This document shows positions 1 through 5,821 of a stretch of 7,552 bases of DNA, in pieces. The translations under genes and the position numbers were made by a program. Source of the DNA: DASUPK01 sp046732465 (lineage in GTDB: Bacteria; Actinomycetota; Thermoleophilia; Solirubrobacterales; 70-9); NCBI GenBank assembly GCA_046732465.1, contig JBKPND010000017.1, positions 1-7,552 on the forward strand, read 5' to 3'. Numbering within the stretch: position 1 is the first letter of the stretch; each line of letters begins with the position of its first letter. Under the pieces are notes generated by a model. The model saw nothing but the letters and a program-made list of their open reading frames with translations, was not told the origin of the DNA and made no database searches.

Positions 1-289
1 CATCCCGGAGAAACCAAGCGTCTGGCCAAGCCCAGATCCCGTGCCTCGAGACGACCAGTGCTCGTCCCGAGCGAGCATCCGCGGCGTGCTCGTCGACGCG
101 AGTGCTTTGTGGCCAAAGGAGTCGCGCCGGCGAGAGTGTTGGAAGCATGGGCAAGCGACACTCTTGTCAAGCTAGGCCGGGATGGCGCGCGGCTATCGCC
201 ATCACGCGAAAGCGCAACTGTGGGAAGCGGAATTCTTGGAGCCATGCTGATCGTGCGGCGCGGTCACTAGCGGCCGCCAGACTAGTGTG
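1..289. other. Left-edge stretch without a supportable gene
   Basis: No convincing gene. Two plus-strand frames are open from the left edge (to 270 and to 320) and a minus-strand frame also runs off the edge. They compete with each other, none begins with a good ribosome binding site, and their Arg/Ser/Pro-rich translations contain no domain I recognise. This is what high-GC non-coding DNA usually looks like. The only structure seen is a perfect 7-bp inverted repeat (AGAGTGT 133-139, ACACTCT 158-164). The end or start of a gene outside the window cannot be excluded. Confidence 0.5.
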
Positions 290-331
290 TAATTCGATTC
301 CGAATTATCGGGTATCGTAGGATTCGATACC
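290..331 (+). promoter_or_regulatory. Two adjacent inverted repeats, probable MarR operator
   Basis: Two perfect inverted repeats abut the MarR start codon. The first is TAATTCG (290-296) with CGAATTA (301-307), 4-nt spacer. The second is GGTATCG (311-317) with CGATACC (325-331), 7-nt spacer. In addition an 11-mer, ATTCGAT(T/A)CCG, occurs at 292-302 and 322-332 with one mismatch, exactly 30 bp apart. MarR dimers bind imperfect palindromes of about 16-20 bp and commonly repress their own gene, so autoregulation is the natural reading (inference). The second repeat ends 3 nt before the ATG, so a bound dimer would also cover the translation start. Confidence 0.6.
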
Positions 332-334
332 GGT

Positions 335-757
335 ATGCCGGCTCCACCGAATCTGATTGCCGCCTTGGAGGCAACGACCCATCGCGTGCTCGAGCACTTG
401 GCGCTGGAGCTCGAGGATCTCGGCCTTAGTCACGGCGAGGTCAATGCCCTGGCCCAGCTCGAGCCCGGGGCCGTGCGGACGATCGCGGAGCTTCAGGCAG
501 CGACGGGACAGCGGGCCTCCACGCTGACCGGCGTACTCGATCGTCTGGAGCGGCGCGGGCTAGTCGAGCGCCGCCTCAATCCGCACGATCGGCGCTCGTT
601 CACTGTCGCGCTCACGGATACCGGCGCGACCGCGGCGAAGGGGGTCGACCAGACCTTCCGCGACCTGGAAGAACGAGTCCTACGAGGCGTTTCCCAGCGC
701 TCCGCCAAGGGCTTCTTCGACGTCCTTCGCGCGCTCGACGAGCTGCCCGACGCCTAG
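335..757 (+). CDS. MarR-family winged-helix transcriptional regulator
   Basis: A 140-residue, one-domain DNA-binding protein of the usual MarR length. An N-terminal dimerisation helix (about 5-28) precedes the winged helix-turn-helix. Residues 49-57 (TIAELQAAT) and the recognition helix region 60-76 (QRASTLTGVLDRLERRG) are followed by the characteristic wing with D85-R86-R87 and S88FTVALTDTG97. The C-terminal helices (98-138) would complete the dimer interface. MarR proteins usually repress nearby genes and release DNA on binding a phenolic or other small ligand; the ligand here is unknown. The ATG at 335 lacks a Shine-Dalgarno sequence, so the message may be leaderless. The next two genes lie downstream on the same strand and are candidate targets. 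The family call is firm; the target is inference. Confidence 0.93.
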   Translation: MPAPPNLIAALEATTHRVLEHLALELEDLGLSHGEVNALAQLEPGAVRTIAELQAATGQRASTLTGVLDRLERRGLVERRLNPHDRRSFTVALTDTGATAAKGVDQTFRDLEERVLRGVSQRSAKGFFDVLRALDELPDA

Positions 758-817
758 CGCTTCGCTGCTGGACGCCAGCGTTCGCTCGCCTGCAAGGCCA
801 GGGTCGCACTTGCATAA

Positions 818-856
818 TATCGTTCGCGACCGTATAGTTCGTCTTCGTATAGTTCT
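818..856 (+). repeat. Three-copy 15-bp-period repeat upstream of the 875 gene
   Basis: TATCGTTCG (818-826), TATAGTTCG (833-841) and TATAGTTCT (848-856) repeat at an exact 15-bp period. The last two copies are identical over ten bases, CGTATAGTTC (831-840 and 846-855). The block sits between the MarR stop and the ribosome binding site of the next gene, where a promoter is expected, and CATAAT at 813-818 resembles a -10 element. The TAGTTCG core is one base away from the TAATTCG arm of the MarR operator, so these may be further MarR sites. That link is inference. Confidence 0.5.
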
Positions 857-874
857 TCGACGAAGGGATATGAG

Positions 875-1282
875 ATGTCATCCCACGAAACGAACTCGAC
901 GCTTAGCGACGACGAGTTTCTCGCCCGGTTCGAGGCACACGCGCTCGACGAGTTCTCGCACCGCGACCACTTGCGCGTGGCTTTCGCCTATGCCCGCCGT
1001 GGCGGTCTCGAGGCCGCCGTCGACGGCGCCCGCCGCATCCGCGGGTTCGCGGAAGCGCACGGCGCACCCCGCAAGTACCACGAGACGATGACCGTCGGAT
1101 GGGCCCGGCTCGTCGGCAGCCGAGCCGTCGCCGGCGAGCCGCTCGCGTTCTCGGCGTTCCTGGACGCACATCCCGAGCTCCTACGGCGCGACCTGCTGAG
1201 CGTCCACTACAGCCACGAGCTCCTGTTCAGCGACCGCGCCCGCGCTGCGTTCGTGGAACCGGACGTAGCCCCTCTGCCGTAG
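875..1282 (+). CDS. Conserved hypothetical protein with HRDH and KYHE motifs
   Basis: A 135-residue soluble protein of unknown function, with no signal peptide or membrane helix. It reads as a compact helical protein. An acidic N-terminus (DDEFLARFE, 12-20) leads into FSHRDHLRVAFAY (27-39), then AHGAPRKYHETMT (61-73), a second block with FLDAHPELL (95-103), and a C-terminal YSHELLFSDRARAAFVEPD (112-130). I recall this pattern from uncharacterised bacterial proteins but know no established activity. H29, H32, H69 and E70 could form a metal or catalytic site (inference only). The ATG is supported by GAAGGG (863-868) at good spacing. The acyltransferase gene starts 7 nt after its stop, suggesting co-transcription, and the MarR gene precedes it by 117 nt. 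Confidence 0.85.
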   Translation: MSSHETNSTLSDDEFLARFEAHALDEFSHRDHLRVAFAYARRGGLEAAVDGARRIRGFAEAHGAPRKYHETMTVGWARLVGSRAVAGEPLAFSAFLDAHPELLRRDLLSVHYSHELLFSDRARAAFVEPDVAPLP

Positions 1283-1289
1283 TCCGCAC

Positions 1290-2444
1290 GTGATGACGAC
1301 ACGACTCGCATATCTCGACAACGTCAAGGTGCTGTTGGTCATGGGGGTGATCGCCATGCACGCGGCCATCACCTACGGGCTGGACGGCTCCTGGTACCTG
1401 GAGTCCTACGACGAGATGGTCGGCGCTGTGGTGGCGGCGATCACGTTCGTGCTTGGGGTCGGCTGGCTGTTCGGGCTCGGACTCTTCTTCTTGATCGCCG
1501 GCCGGCTCAGCGGCCCGTCGCTCGAGCGCAAGGGCGCGGCGCGCTTCGCGCGGGAGCGGCTCGCCCGGCTCGGCCTCCCGCTGCTCGGCTACACGCTTCT
1601 GGTGAGCCCCTTCCTCGAGTACGTCGACTACCGCTTCAACGCGCACGGCCATGAGGCGCTGTGGCCGTTCGTCGGTCGGCAGGTATGGCATTTCGCGCCG
1701 GGCCCGACCTGGTTCCTCGAGGCGCTGCTGGTCTTCTCGCTCGCCTACGCCCTCCTGCGGCGGCTGTCTCGGGAAGCGACTGTGCCCGCCCGGAAGCCCT
1801 TGCGCGCGGGCGAAGTCGCCGCCGTCGCCGTCGCGCTGGCGCTGATCTCATTCGCCGTGCGGTTTGCCTTTCCGCTCGGCTCGGAGCAGTTTCACCTGCA
1901 GCTCTCGGTCTTTCCGCAGTACGCGATCCTCTTTGCGCTCGGCGTCGCGGCAGGACGCCGCGACTGGCTCGAGACGTTCGCGCCCGGTCTGGCGCGGCGC
2001 TGCGCTGCCGCCGGCGCGCTGGCTGCCCTAGCGCTGCCGATGCTCCTGCTCGCGGGCGGCTTCTTCGCCGACGGCGGCGACCATCGCTTCGAGGGCGGCT
2101 GCCACTGGCAGGCGGCCGCGCTGGCTCTTGACGAGGCGGTCCTGGCTACCTGCGTCTCGCTGTGGGTCGTTCAGCACTTCCGCCGCCGCCGCAACACCCT
2201 CGGCCCGCGCGCCCGGCGCATGGCGCCCGCGGCTTACGGCGCCTTCATCATCCACCCGCCCGTGCTCGTCGGGCTCGCCCTGGCCGTACAGCCCAGCCCG
2301 CTACCGGCCGAGCTGAAGTTCACCGCCGTCCTCGTCGGCGGAATCGCCGCATCCTTCGGCCTGGCCGCGCTCGGCGGGCGCACGCGCCACATAGGCGCGA
2401 TCATCGGATCACCCCGCACCGCGCCCCGCCCCGCCACCACCTGA
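1290..2444 (+). CDS. Acyltransferase-3 family integral membrane protein
   Basis: A 384-residue protein of the Acyl_transf_3 superfamily (the fold of OpgC, OafA and NodX), which transfers acyl groups such as acetyl or succinyl onto sugars, lipids or glycans at the membrane. It opens with the family signature R5..YLDNVKVLLVMGVIAMH24, with D10 and H24 in the expected places. About ten hydrophobic helices follow (roughly 11-31, 45-71, 94-112, 141-158, 175-195, 207-222, 236-258, 276-297, 316-333, 342-362). The family motifs PTWFLEALLVFSLAY (139-153) and AYGAFIIHPPVLV (315-327) are clear. The first codon is GTG with ATG directly after it; there is no Shine-Dalgarno sequence, so translation is probably coupled to the gene ending 7 nt upstream. 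It looks closest to proteins annotated as glucan biosynthesis protein C, but the acceptor cannot be read from sequence. Confidence 0.9.
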   Translation: MMTTRLAYLDNVKVLLVMGVIAMHAAITYGLDGSWYLESYDEMVGAVVAAITFVLGVGWLFGLGLFFLIAGRLSGPSLERKGAARFARERLARLGLPLLGYTLLVSPFLEYVDYRFNAHGHEALWPFVGRQVWHFAPGPTWFLEALLVFSLAYALLRRLSREATVPARKPLRAGEVAAVAVALALISFAVRFAFPLGSEQFHLQLSVFPQYAILFALGVAAGRRDWLETFAPGLARRCAAAGALAALALPMLLLAGGFFADGGDHRFEGGCHWQAAALALDEAVLATCVSLWVVQHFRRRRNTLGPRARRMAPAAYGAFIIHPPVLVGLALAVQPSPLPAELKFTAVLVGGIAASFGLAALGGRTRHIGAIIGSPRTAPRPATT

Positions 2445-2611
2445 CCGTACGCGCTGAACCCCGACAGCACGAGGCACGCCTCCGCGCCGACGCTATCGCT
2501 TCGCGCGAAACGGAGCGGTCTCGAAGGTCACTGCGGGCGAGCCACCGTCGCCGCTGCTTATATGTCACGGGTACCGGCGGTCTCGCTCCCAGCGGAAGTC
2601 GGTTCTCGTGC
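2445..2611. other. Convergent intergenic gap
   Basis: This 167-bp gap separates the 3' ends of the acyltransferase gene and the methyltransferase gene. I find only small palindromes (TTCGCGCGAA near 2500) and no hairpin followed by a T-run, so any terminator here is not of the classic type. Confidence 0.4.
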
Positions 2612-3169
2612 TCACCAAAGCCTTGGGATCAGGCGCGCCCTGTCGGACTGGTACGTGCGGTATGCGTCGCCGAGGACGCGGTTGAGCTCGGCTTCCTCGA
2701 CATGGATGCGCCACACGATGGCCGGCAGGGGCAGAGCCACGCATGCCGCCAGCGACAACCAGTTCCCTAGGGCCGCGCCGAAGCCGGCGACGATCAGCAG
2801 CAGCCCCGCGTAGGACGGGTGGCGAATCCACCTGAAGGGACCAGTGGAGACGACGGCCTGGCCGGGCTCGACCTCGACGGTGGTGCGAAAGGCGCCGCCC
2901 AGCGCCGCGATCGCCCAGACCCGCAGGGCGAGCCCGACACACATCACGACGACTCCAGCCATCCGCAGCGGCTCCGGCATCCGCAGCGTCGGCGCCACCG
3001 AGCGCGCGCCAAGGGCCGCGAGGATCGCTGCGCCGAGCGCGATCACAATCAGGACGCGGGTGGCGCGATCGCGGTCAGGACGGCCCTTGCCCTGAACACC
3101 CTCGCGCACCCGCACGCCGACTTCGACCAGCGCCCACGCCACGAGGGTCAAATCCGCCAGTGGAGACAT
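2612..3169 (-). CDS. ICMT-family membrane methyltransferase
   Basis: An integral-membrane, SAM-dependent methyltransferase of the isoprenylcysteine carboxyl methyltransferase/PEMT superfamily, 185 residues from the ATG at 3169. Hydrophobic segments lie at about 6-22, 38-55, 69-90 and 121-153. The conserved C-terminal block is intact: GPFRWIRHPSYAG (110-122), then EEAEL (158-162), GDAYRTYQ (167-174) and a terminal RLIPRLW, which together form the SAM and substrate site in this family. The ATG is preceded by AGGG; a GTG at 3208 would add 13 residues but has no ribosome binding site. Eukaryotic Icmt methylates prenylated C-terminal cysteines. Bacterial relatives have varied or unknown substrates, and MddA, for example, methylates methanethiol. 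It lies downstream of and codirectional with the CPBP protease, beyond a hairpin. Confidence 0.9.
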   Translation of the reverse strand: MSPLADLTLVAWALVEVGVRVREGVQGKGRPDRDRATRVLIVIALGAAILAALGARSVAPTLRMPEPLRMAGVVVMCVGLALRVWAIAALGGAFRTTVEVEPGQAVVSTGPFRWIRHPSYAGLLLIVAGFGAALGNWLSLAACVALPLPAIVWRIHVEEAELNRVLGDAYRTYQSDRARLIPRLW

Positions 3170-3325
3170 GGTGCCCTGCCGGAGTATCGCCTCCCAGCGA
3201 GGGAGCACCGGCCGCGAGTTGCGCGTTGCGCGAGGAGCGGGAGCGCTGTCGACCTGCCAGCAGAGTGCTCCTTCCCCATGGTTGCGAGAGCGCTACCTGG
3301 GCGGACGCGGCCTTCACCACAGGAG

Positions 3326-3350
3326 GGGCCCCGGCCTATGGCCGGGGCCC
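3326..3350 (-). terminator. Strong GC hairpin downstream of the CPBP gene
   Basis: A perfect 11-bp inverted repeat, GGGCCCCGGCC (3326-3336) with GGCCGGGGCCC (3340-3350), encloses a 3-nt loop. It lies 25 nt beyond the stop codon of the CPBP protease on the minus strand. There is no T-run on either side, so it would be a U-less hairpin terminator of the kind often proposed for actinobacteria. If it terminates efficiently, the methyltransferase needs its own promoter within about 3170-3325. If it leaks, the two genes share a message. It could also act as a 3' stabiliser. Confidence 0.65.
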
Positions 3351-3375
3351 TCAGCTGCGGATGGTCAGGTGTACG

Positions 3376-4299
3376 TCAGACGGGGGTGGGTGACGATGTT
3401 CTGGTCCGGAGGGCGAGGGAGCTGCCGTCGGGCAGCGCCTTCGTTGCCCGCGGAGGGCGCCGACGGCGGCGATACACGGCGGCGACAGCAATGCCGAGCA
3501 CTACGAAACCCACGAGGCCGCCGACCGAAACCAGGAACGGGTCCCCGGAGAGGTGCTTGGTGTCGGACAGCCGGTCGCCGAACGCGTTGATGCTTGCATG
3601 GGCGAGCGTCACCGCGAGGACGCTGCCGCCGGCAGCGACGAATAGCCGAGTCAGCATCATCGACAGACCGAGCGTGAACACAAACATGAACAGCAGGACT
3701 GCGGCGGGGTTCTTGTCGACGTAGTTGAGGCCGACCATCAGCAGCGGTAGGTGCCACGGCGCCCACACAAGGGCGATGATCGCCGAGGCCTTCAGCTCGC
3801 CGAGGGGGAGGAGCCGCGGCAGCAGGTAGCCGCGCCAGCCGTACTCCTCGCCGAGGGTCAACACCGCGGTGAGTGGCGTATTGATTAGGAGCAGGGTTAG
3901 CCAGACCGCTATGAACGGCTTGTCGACACCGAGGGTGAAGTCGCTGAGTCCGGTTGCGGTGCTGATCCCCACCGTCGCCGTAACAAACACGGCCGGCGCG
4001 ACGACCGCCGCGGCGAGCCAGCGGAGCCTGCCACGGACTGGACCGAGAGAGCCCCGCAGTCCTTCTCTGCTGATGAGCGCACGCATGATCAGCGCGGCCA
4101 TCGCGGGGGCGAGCATCCCGACGACGACAAAGCCGGGAGCGGAATAGGAGGACGGCGTACGTCCGCTGGCGATCGCGCTCCAGGCATCTCCCATGACCGG
4201 TGCCCAGACCGCCCATGCGATGCCGTACGCGAGCGCCACGTATGCGGCAACCTGCCGCCACGGGACCTCCGCGGGAGTTGTTCGAGCTGTGGTGTTCAT
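3376..4299 (-). CDS. CPBP/Abi-family intramembrane metalloprotease
   Basis: A 307-residue polytopic membrane protein of the CPBP (CAAX protease and bacteriocin-processing, Abi, PF02517-type) family, whose eukaryotic member is Rce1. All three family motifs are present: EEYGWRGYLLPRL (151-163) with the E151-E152 pair and R156, WAPWHLP (179-185) with H183, and HASIN (234-238) with H234 and N238. These residues build the in-membrane catalytic site. Around eight hydrophobic segments are visible (about 16-36, 55-74, 93-111, 128-149, 169-189, 198-217, 221-240, 257-277). An Arg-rich tail (277-307) is probably cytoplasmic. The ATG has a very good AGGAGG (complement of 4305-4310) at ideal spacing. Bacterial members process peptides or act in immunity; the substrate here is unknown. 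It is divergent from the NarL regulator gene. Confidence 0.93.
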   Translation of the reverse strand: MNTTARTTPAEVPWRQVAAYVALAYGIAWAVWAPVMGDAWSAIASGRTPSSYSAPGFVVVGMLAPAMAALIMRALISREGLRGSLGPVRGRLRWLAAAVVAPAVFVTATVGISTATGLSDFTLGVDKPFIAVWLTLLLINTPLTAVLTLGEEYGWRGYLLPRLLPLGELKASAIIALVWAPWHLPLLMVGLNYVDKNPAAVLLFMFVFTLGLSMMLTRLFVAAGGSVLAVTLAHASINAFGDRLSDTKHLSGDPFLVSVGGLVGFVVLGIAVAAVYRRRRRPPRATKALPDGSSLALRTRTSSPTPV

Positions 4300-4386
4300 A
4301 ATGGCCTCCTCGGTTGGGGTGGATCTAGCTGTGGAGACAGCATCCGCCCGCGTGCGCGCAACGCCAATGGAGCACGCTCAAGTTCG

Positions 4387-4410
4387 GCCGTCGGGCTAGC
4401 CCTACACGGC
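4387..4410. promoter_or_regulatory. Nested palindrome between divergent CPBP and NarL regulator genes
   Basis: A perfect 10-bp palindrome, GGGCTAGCCC (4393-4402), is nested inside GCCGT (4387-4391) and ACGGC (4406-4410). It lies in the 135-bp divergent intergenic region, centred about 37 bp before the NarL regulator start. This is a plausible operator, perhaps for the regulator itself since NarL-type dimers bind inverted repeats, but it could be chance in GC-rich DNA. Confidence 0.4.
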
Positions 4411-4434
4411 GGCGGCGCGTACGGTTGCGGCGAA

Positions 4435-5100
4435 ATGGCACGCTCGACGCCGATCCGCATCGTTGTCGGAGAGGACCAGCCGATCGTGCGCGAAGGTGTT
4501 GTTCGCGTGCTCGAGCACGCGGGATTCGAGGTCGTCGGTGTCGCAGGCGACGCGGAGGATCTGGTGCGCAAAGCGGGTGCGCACAAGCCGGACGTGGTGG
4601 TAACGGACATCGAGATGCCACCGACGCTCACAGACGACGGACTCGAGGCGGCAAAGCGGATCCGCGAGGCCCAACCCGGCATCGGCATCCTCGTGCTCTC
4701 GCAGTACCTGGAAGACCGCTATGCGCTCGAGCTCGTGCGCGGCGACGCACGCGGTGTCGGCTACCTGCTGAAGGATCGGGTTGGCGATCTAACCGTTTTC
4801 ACCGACGCCGTCCGGCGCGTGGCCGCCGGCGGCTCGGCGCTGGATCCGGACGTGGTCCAGCGGATGGTCGACCGGCCGCGGGCAGAGGGTCCGCTCGATG
4901 AGCTCACCCCGCGGGAGCGCGAGGTGCTCGCGCTGATGGCGGAAGGCCGGTCCAACCAGGGGATCGCGGACCAGCTCGTTGTCACCGTCGCCGCAGTCGA
5001 GCGGCACGTGACGAACATCCTGTCCAAGCTCAACCTTCGCCAGGTGCCCGAGGACCACCGCCGGGTCCTCGCCGTGCTGACGTTTCTCCGGGACGGCTAA
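4435..5100 (+). CDS. NarL/FixJ-type response regulator with LuxR DNA-binding domain
   Basis: A 221-residue two-domain transcription factor of usual length. The receiver domain (7-125) has acidic residues E13-D14, phospho-acceptor D58 in VVVTDIEMP, S89 in the switch position and K113 in YLLKDR. After a linker comes a LuxR-type helix-turn-helix (about 153-215), with LTPREREVLALMAEG (156-170) and the recognition helix around TVAAVERHVTNILSKL (183-198). Phosphorylation by a histidine kinase at D58 should drive dimerisation and DNA binding. The kinase encoded at 5775-6983 is the nearest candidate partner, not adjacent but within the same cluster. The ATG at 4435 has no clear Shine-Dalgarno sequence. 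Its 3' end overlaps the oppositely oriented receiver gene by 71 bp. It is transcribed divergently from the CPBP protease gene. Confidence 0.95.
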   Translation: MARSTPIRIVVGEDQPIVREGVVRVLEHAGFEVVGVAGDAEDLVRKAGAHKPDVVVTDIEMPPTLTDDGLEAAKRIREAQPGIGILVLSQYLEDRYALELVRGDARGVGYLLKDRVGDLTVFTDAVRRVAAGGSALDPDVVQRMVDRPRAEGPLDELTPREREVLALMAEGRSNQGIADQLVVTVAAVERHVTNILSKLNLRQVPEDHRRVLAVLTFLRDG

Positions 5101-5464
5101 CTTCGCGGGCGGGCCTCAGGTATTGCGTAAGGTCGGTCGTAGCGAGCTCTGTCTTCGCAACAAAGCCCGTCGCGCCGCACTCCCGCGCGAGCCGCGGACT
5201 CGCTGCGGCGGTATCCGATGAGGTGAGGAGCACGGAAAGACCGGCTCGCGCGCGACACAGGATCCGGACGGAGGTGAAGCTATCCGTGTCGCCAAGGTGA
5301 AGGTCTAGCAGTACTGCGTCGGGCCGCAACTCACGGACACGGTCCCCGGCTTGGCGCGCATCGCGCGCTTCGCCCACGGGGTCGAAACCGCGCGCGTGGA
5401 GGAGCTTTGCCGCAACGCGCCTGAAGGAAGGGTCGTCGTCGACGATGAGCACTCGCGTTGACAC
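5030..5464 (-). CDS. Stand-alone receiver-domain response regulator
   Basis: A 144-residue protein consisting of one CheY-like receiver and no output domain. The acidic cluster D9-D10-D11, phospho-acceptor D54 in VLLDLHLGD, T81-S82 and K104 in GFVAKTEL are all present, so it should be phosphorylatable. The domain ends near residue 118. The remaining Gly/Pro/Arg-rich 26 residues lie in the 71-bp overlap with the 3' end of the NarL regulator gene on the other strand and look like read-through rather than fold. A frame change near 5120-5125 would end the protein at a TGA right after the domain, so a sequencing indel is possible. The start is GTG without a clear ribosome binding site. Single receivers act as phosphate sinks, relay intermediates or protein-binding switches; which one applies here is unknown. 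Confidence 0.85.
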   Translation of the reverse strand: MSTRVLIVDDDPSFRRVAAKLLHARGFDPVGEARDARQAGDRVRELRPDAVLLDLHLGDTDSFTSVRILCRARAGLSVLLTSSDTAAASPRLARECGATGFVAKTELATTDLTQYLRPAREVSRPGETSARRGPGGGPRAPGEG

Positions 5465-5498
5465 ACCGAGAGCTTGCCCATCGCCCCGCGCGGACTCA

Positions 5499-5540
5499 AT
5501 GGGGGTAACCCCATCCCCGGTCGGCTACGCGGGTTATCCC
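5499..5540. promoter_or_regulatory. Related inverted-repeat sites in divergent promoter region
   Basis: Between the divergent receiver gene and small membrane protein gene lies a perfect hairpin, ATGGGG (5499-5504), GTAA, CCCCAT (5509-5514). About 29 bp away is GGGTTATCCC (5531-5540), whose reverse complement matches GGGGTAACCC (5502-5511) at 9 of 10 bases. Two related sites in opposite orientation suggest binding of one regulator to both. As RNA, the first would be a 6-bp stem capped by a GUAA (GNRA) tetraloop. The function is inferred only. Confidence 0.45.
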
Positions 5541-5635
5541 GAGGATCGCTCTGGAGGCTGCTCAATTGGCGCCATGCGTCGGTCGTCGGACACTGCCCAA
5601 TAGCAACTGTCAAGCGTTAACGAAAGGAGAGCCTC

Positions 5636-5821
5636 ATGTCCGTGAAGCAGCACAACCCACAGGTGCTCATCGTTGCCGTCGGCCTGATTCTTGTTCTCGC
5701 CGGGTTGACAACCGTCGTCTTCGGCGACGTGTGGATCGGCGTAGCCGCGTTCGCGGTAGGGCTTGTCGCGTCGCTTAGCGCGGCGTTCCGGAACCGGCAC
5801 TCCCGCGGTCTGCTGGGCTGA
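5636..5821 (+). CDS. Small two-helix membrane protein, unknown function
   Basis: A 61-residue protein with a polar start (MSVKQHNPQ), two hydrophobic helices (about 9-29 and 32-51) separated by a tight GD turn, and a short basic tail (FRNRHSRG). It is supported as a real gene by AAAGGAGA (5623-5630) placed 6 nt (from AGGAG) before the ATG. I recognise no family. Positive charge on the tail suggests both ends face the cytoplasm. It sits in opposite orientation between the lone receiver and the kinase, and its last 47 bp overlap the 3' end of the kinase gene. A role as a membrane partner of the otherwise soluble kinase is conceivable but only a guess from location. Confidence 0.8.
   Translation: MSVKQHNPQVLIVAVGLILVLAGLTTVVFGDVWIGVAAFAVGLVASLSAAFRNRHSRGLLG

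Noticed and set aside
230..296. EcoRI, NotI and SpeI-like sites packed together, loosely resembling a cloning-vector polylinker (CACTAG, CGGCCGCCAG, then AATTCG).
   Set aside because: The match to polylinkers I remember is broken by several gaps and changes, and the stretch merges smoothly into the MarR operator. Chance is the simpler explanation. A vector-database search of 220-300 would settle it.
58..320. Two overlapping plus-strand open frames before the MarR gene.
   Set aside because: They overlap each other, have no ribosome binding site, Arg/Ser-rich translations and no recognisable domain; likely chance frames in high-GC DNA.
2162..2770. A 202-codon plus-strand frame extending past the acyltransferase stop.
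   Set aside because: Its first part is a frame-shifted, Arg/Pro/His-rich shadow of the acyltransferase and its second part is antisense to the methyltransferase.
3326..3350. The GC hairpin as a riboswitch or transposon end.
   Set aside because: It is a simple stem-loop just past a stop codon, with no second copy in the window and no other conserved RNA structure; a terminator fits better.
2819..3724. A 301-codon plus-strand open frame.
   Set aside because: It lies antisense to the methyltransferase and the CPBP protease, both of which have clear family motifs; its translation is low-complexity Arg/Pro/Ala-rich.
3365..4261. A 298-codon minus-strand frame parallel to the CPBP gene.
   Set aside because: It overlaps the CPBP gene in another frame and has no motifs, whereas the CPBP frame has all three family motifs and an AGGAGG site.
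5305..5613. A minus-strand frame upstream of and overlapping the lone receiver gene.
   Set aside because: It shares the strand but not the frame of the receiver, contains no domain, and covers the divergent promoter region.
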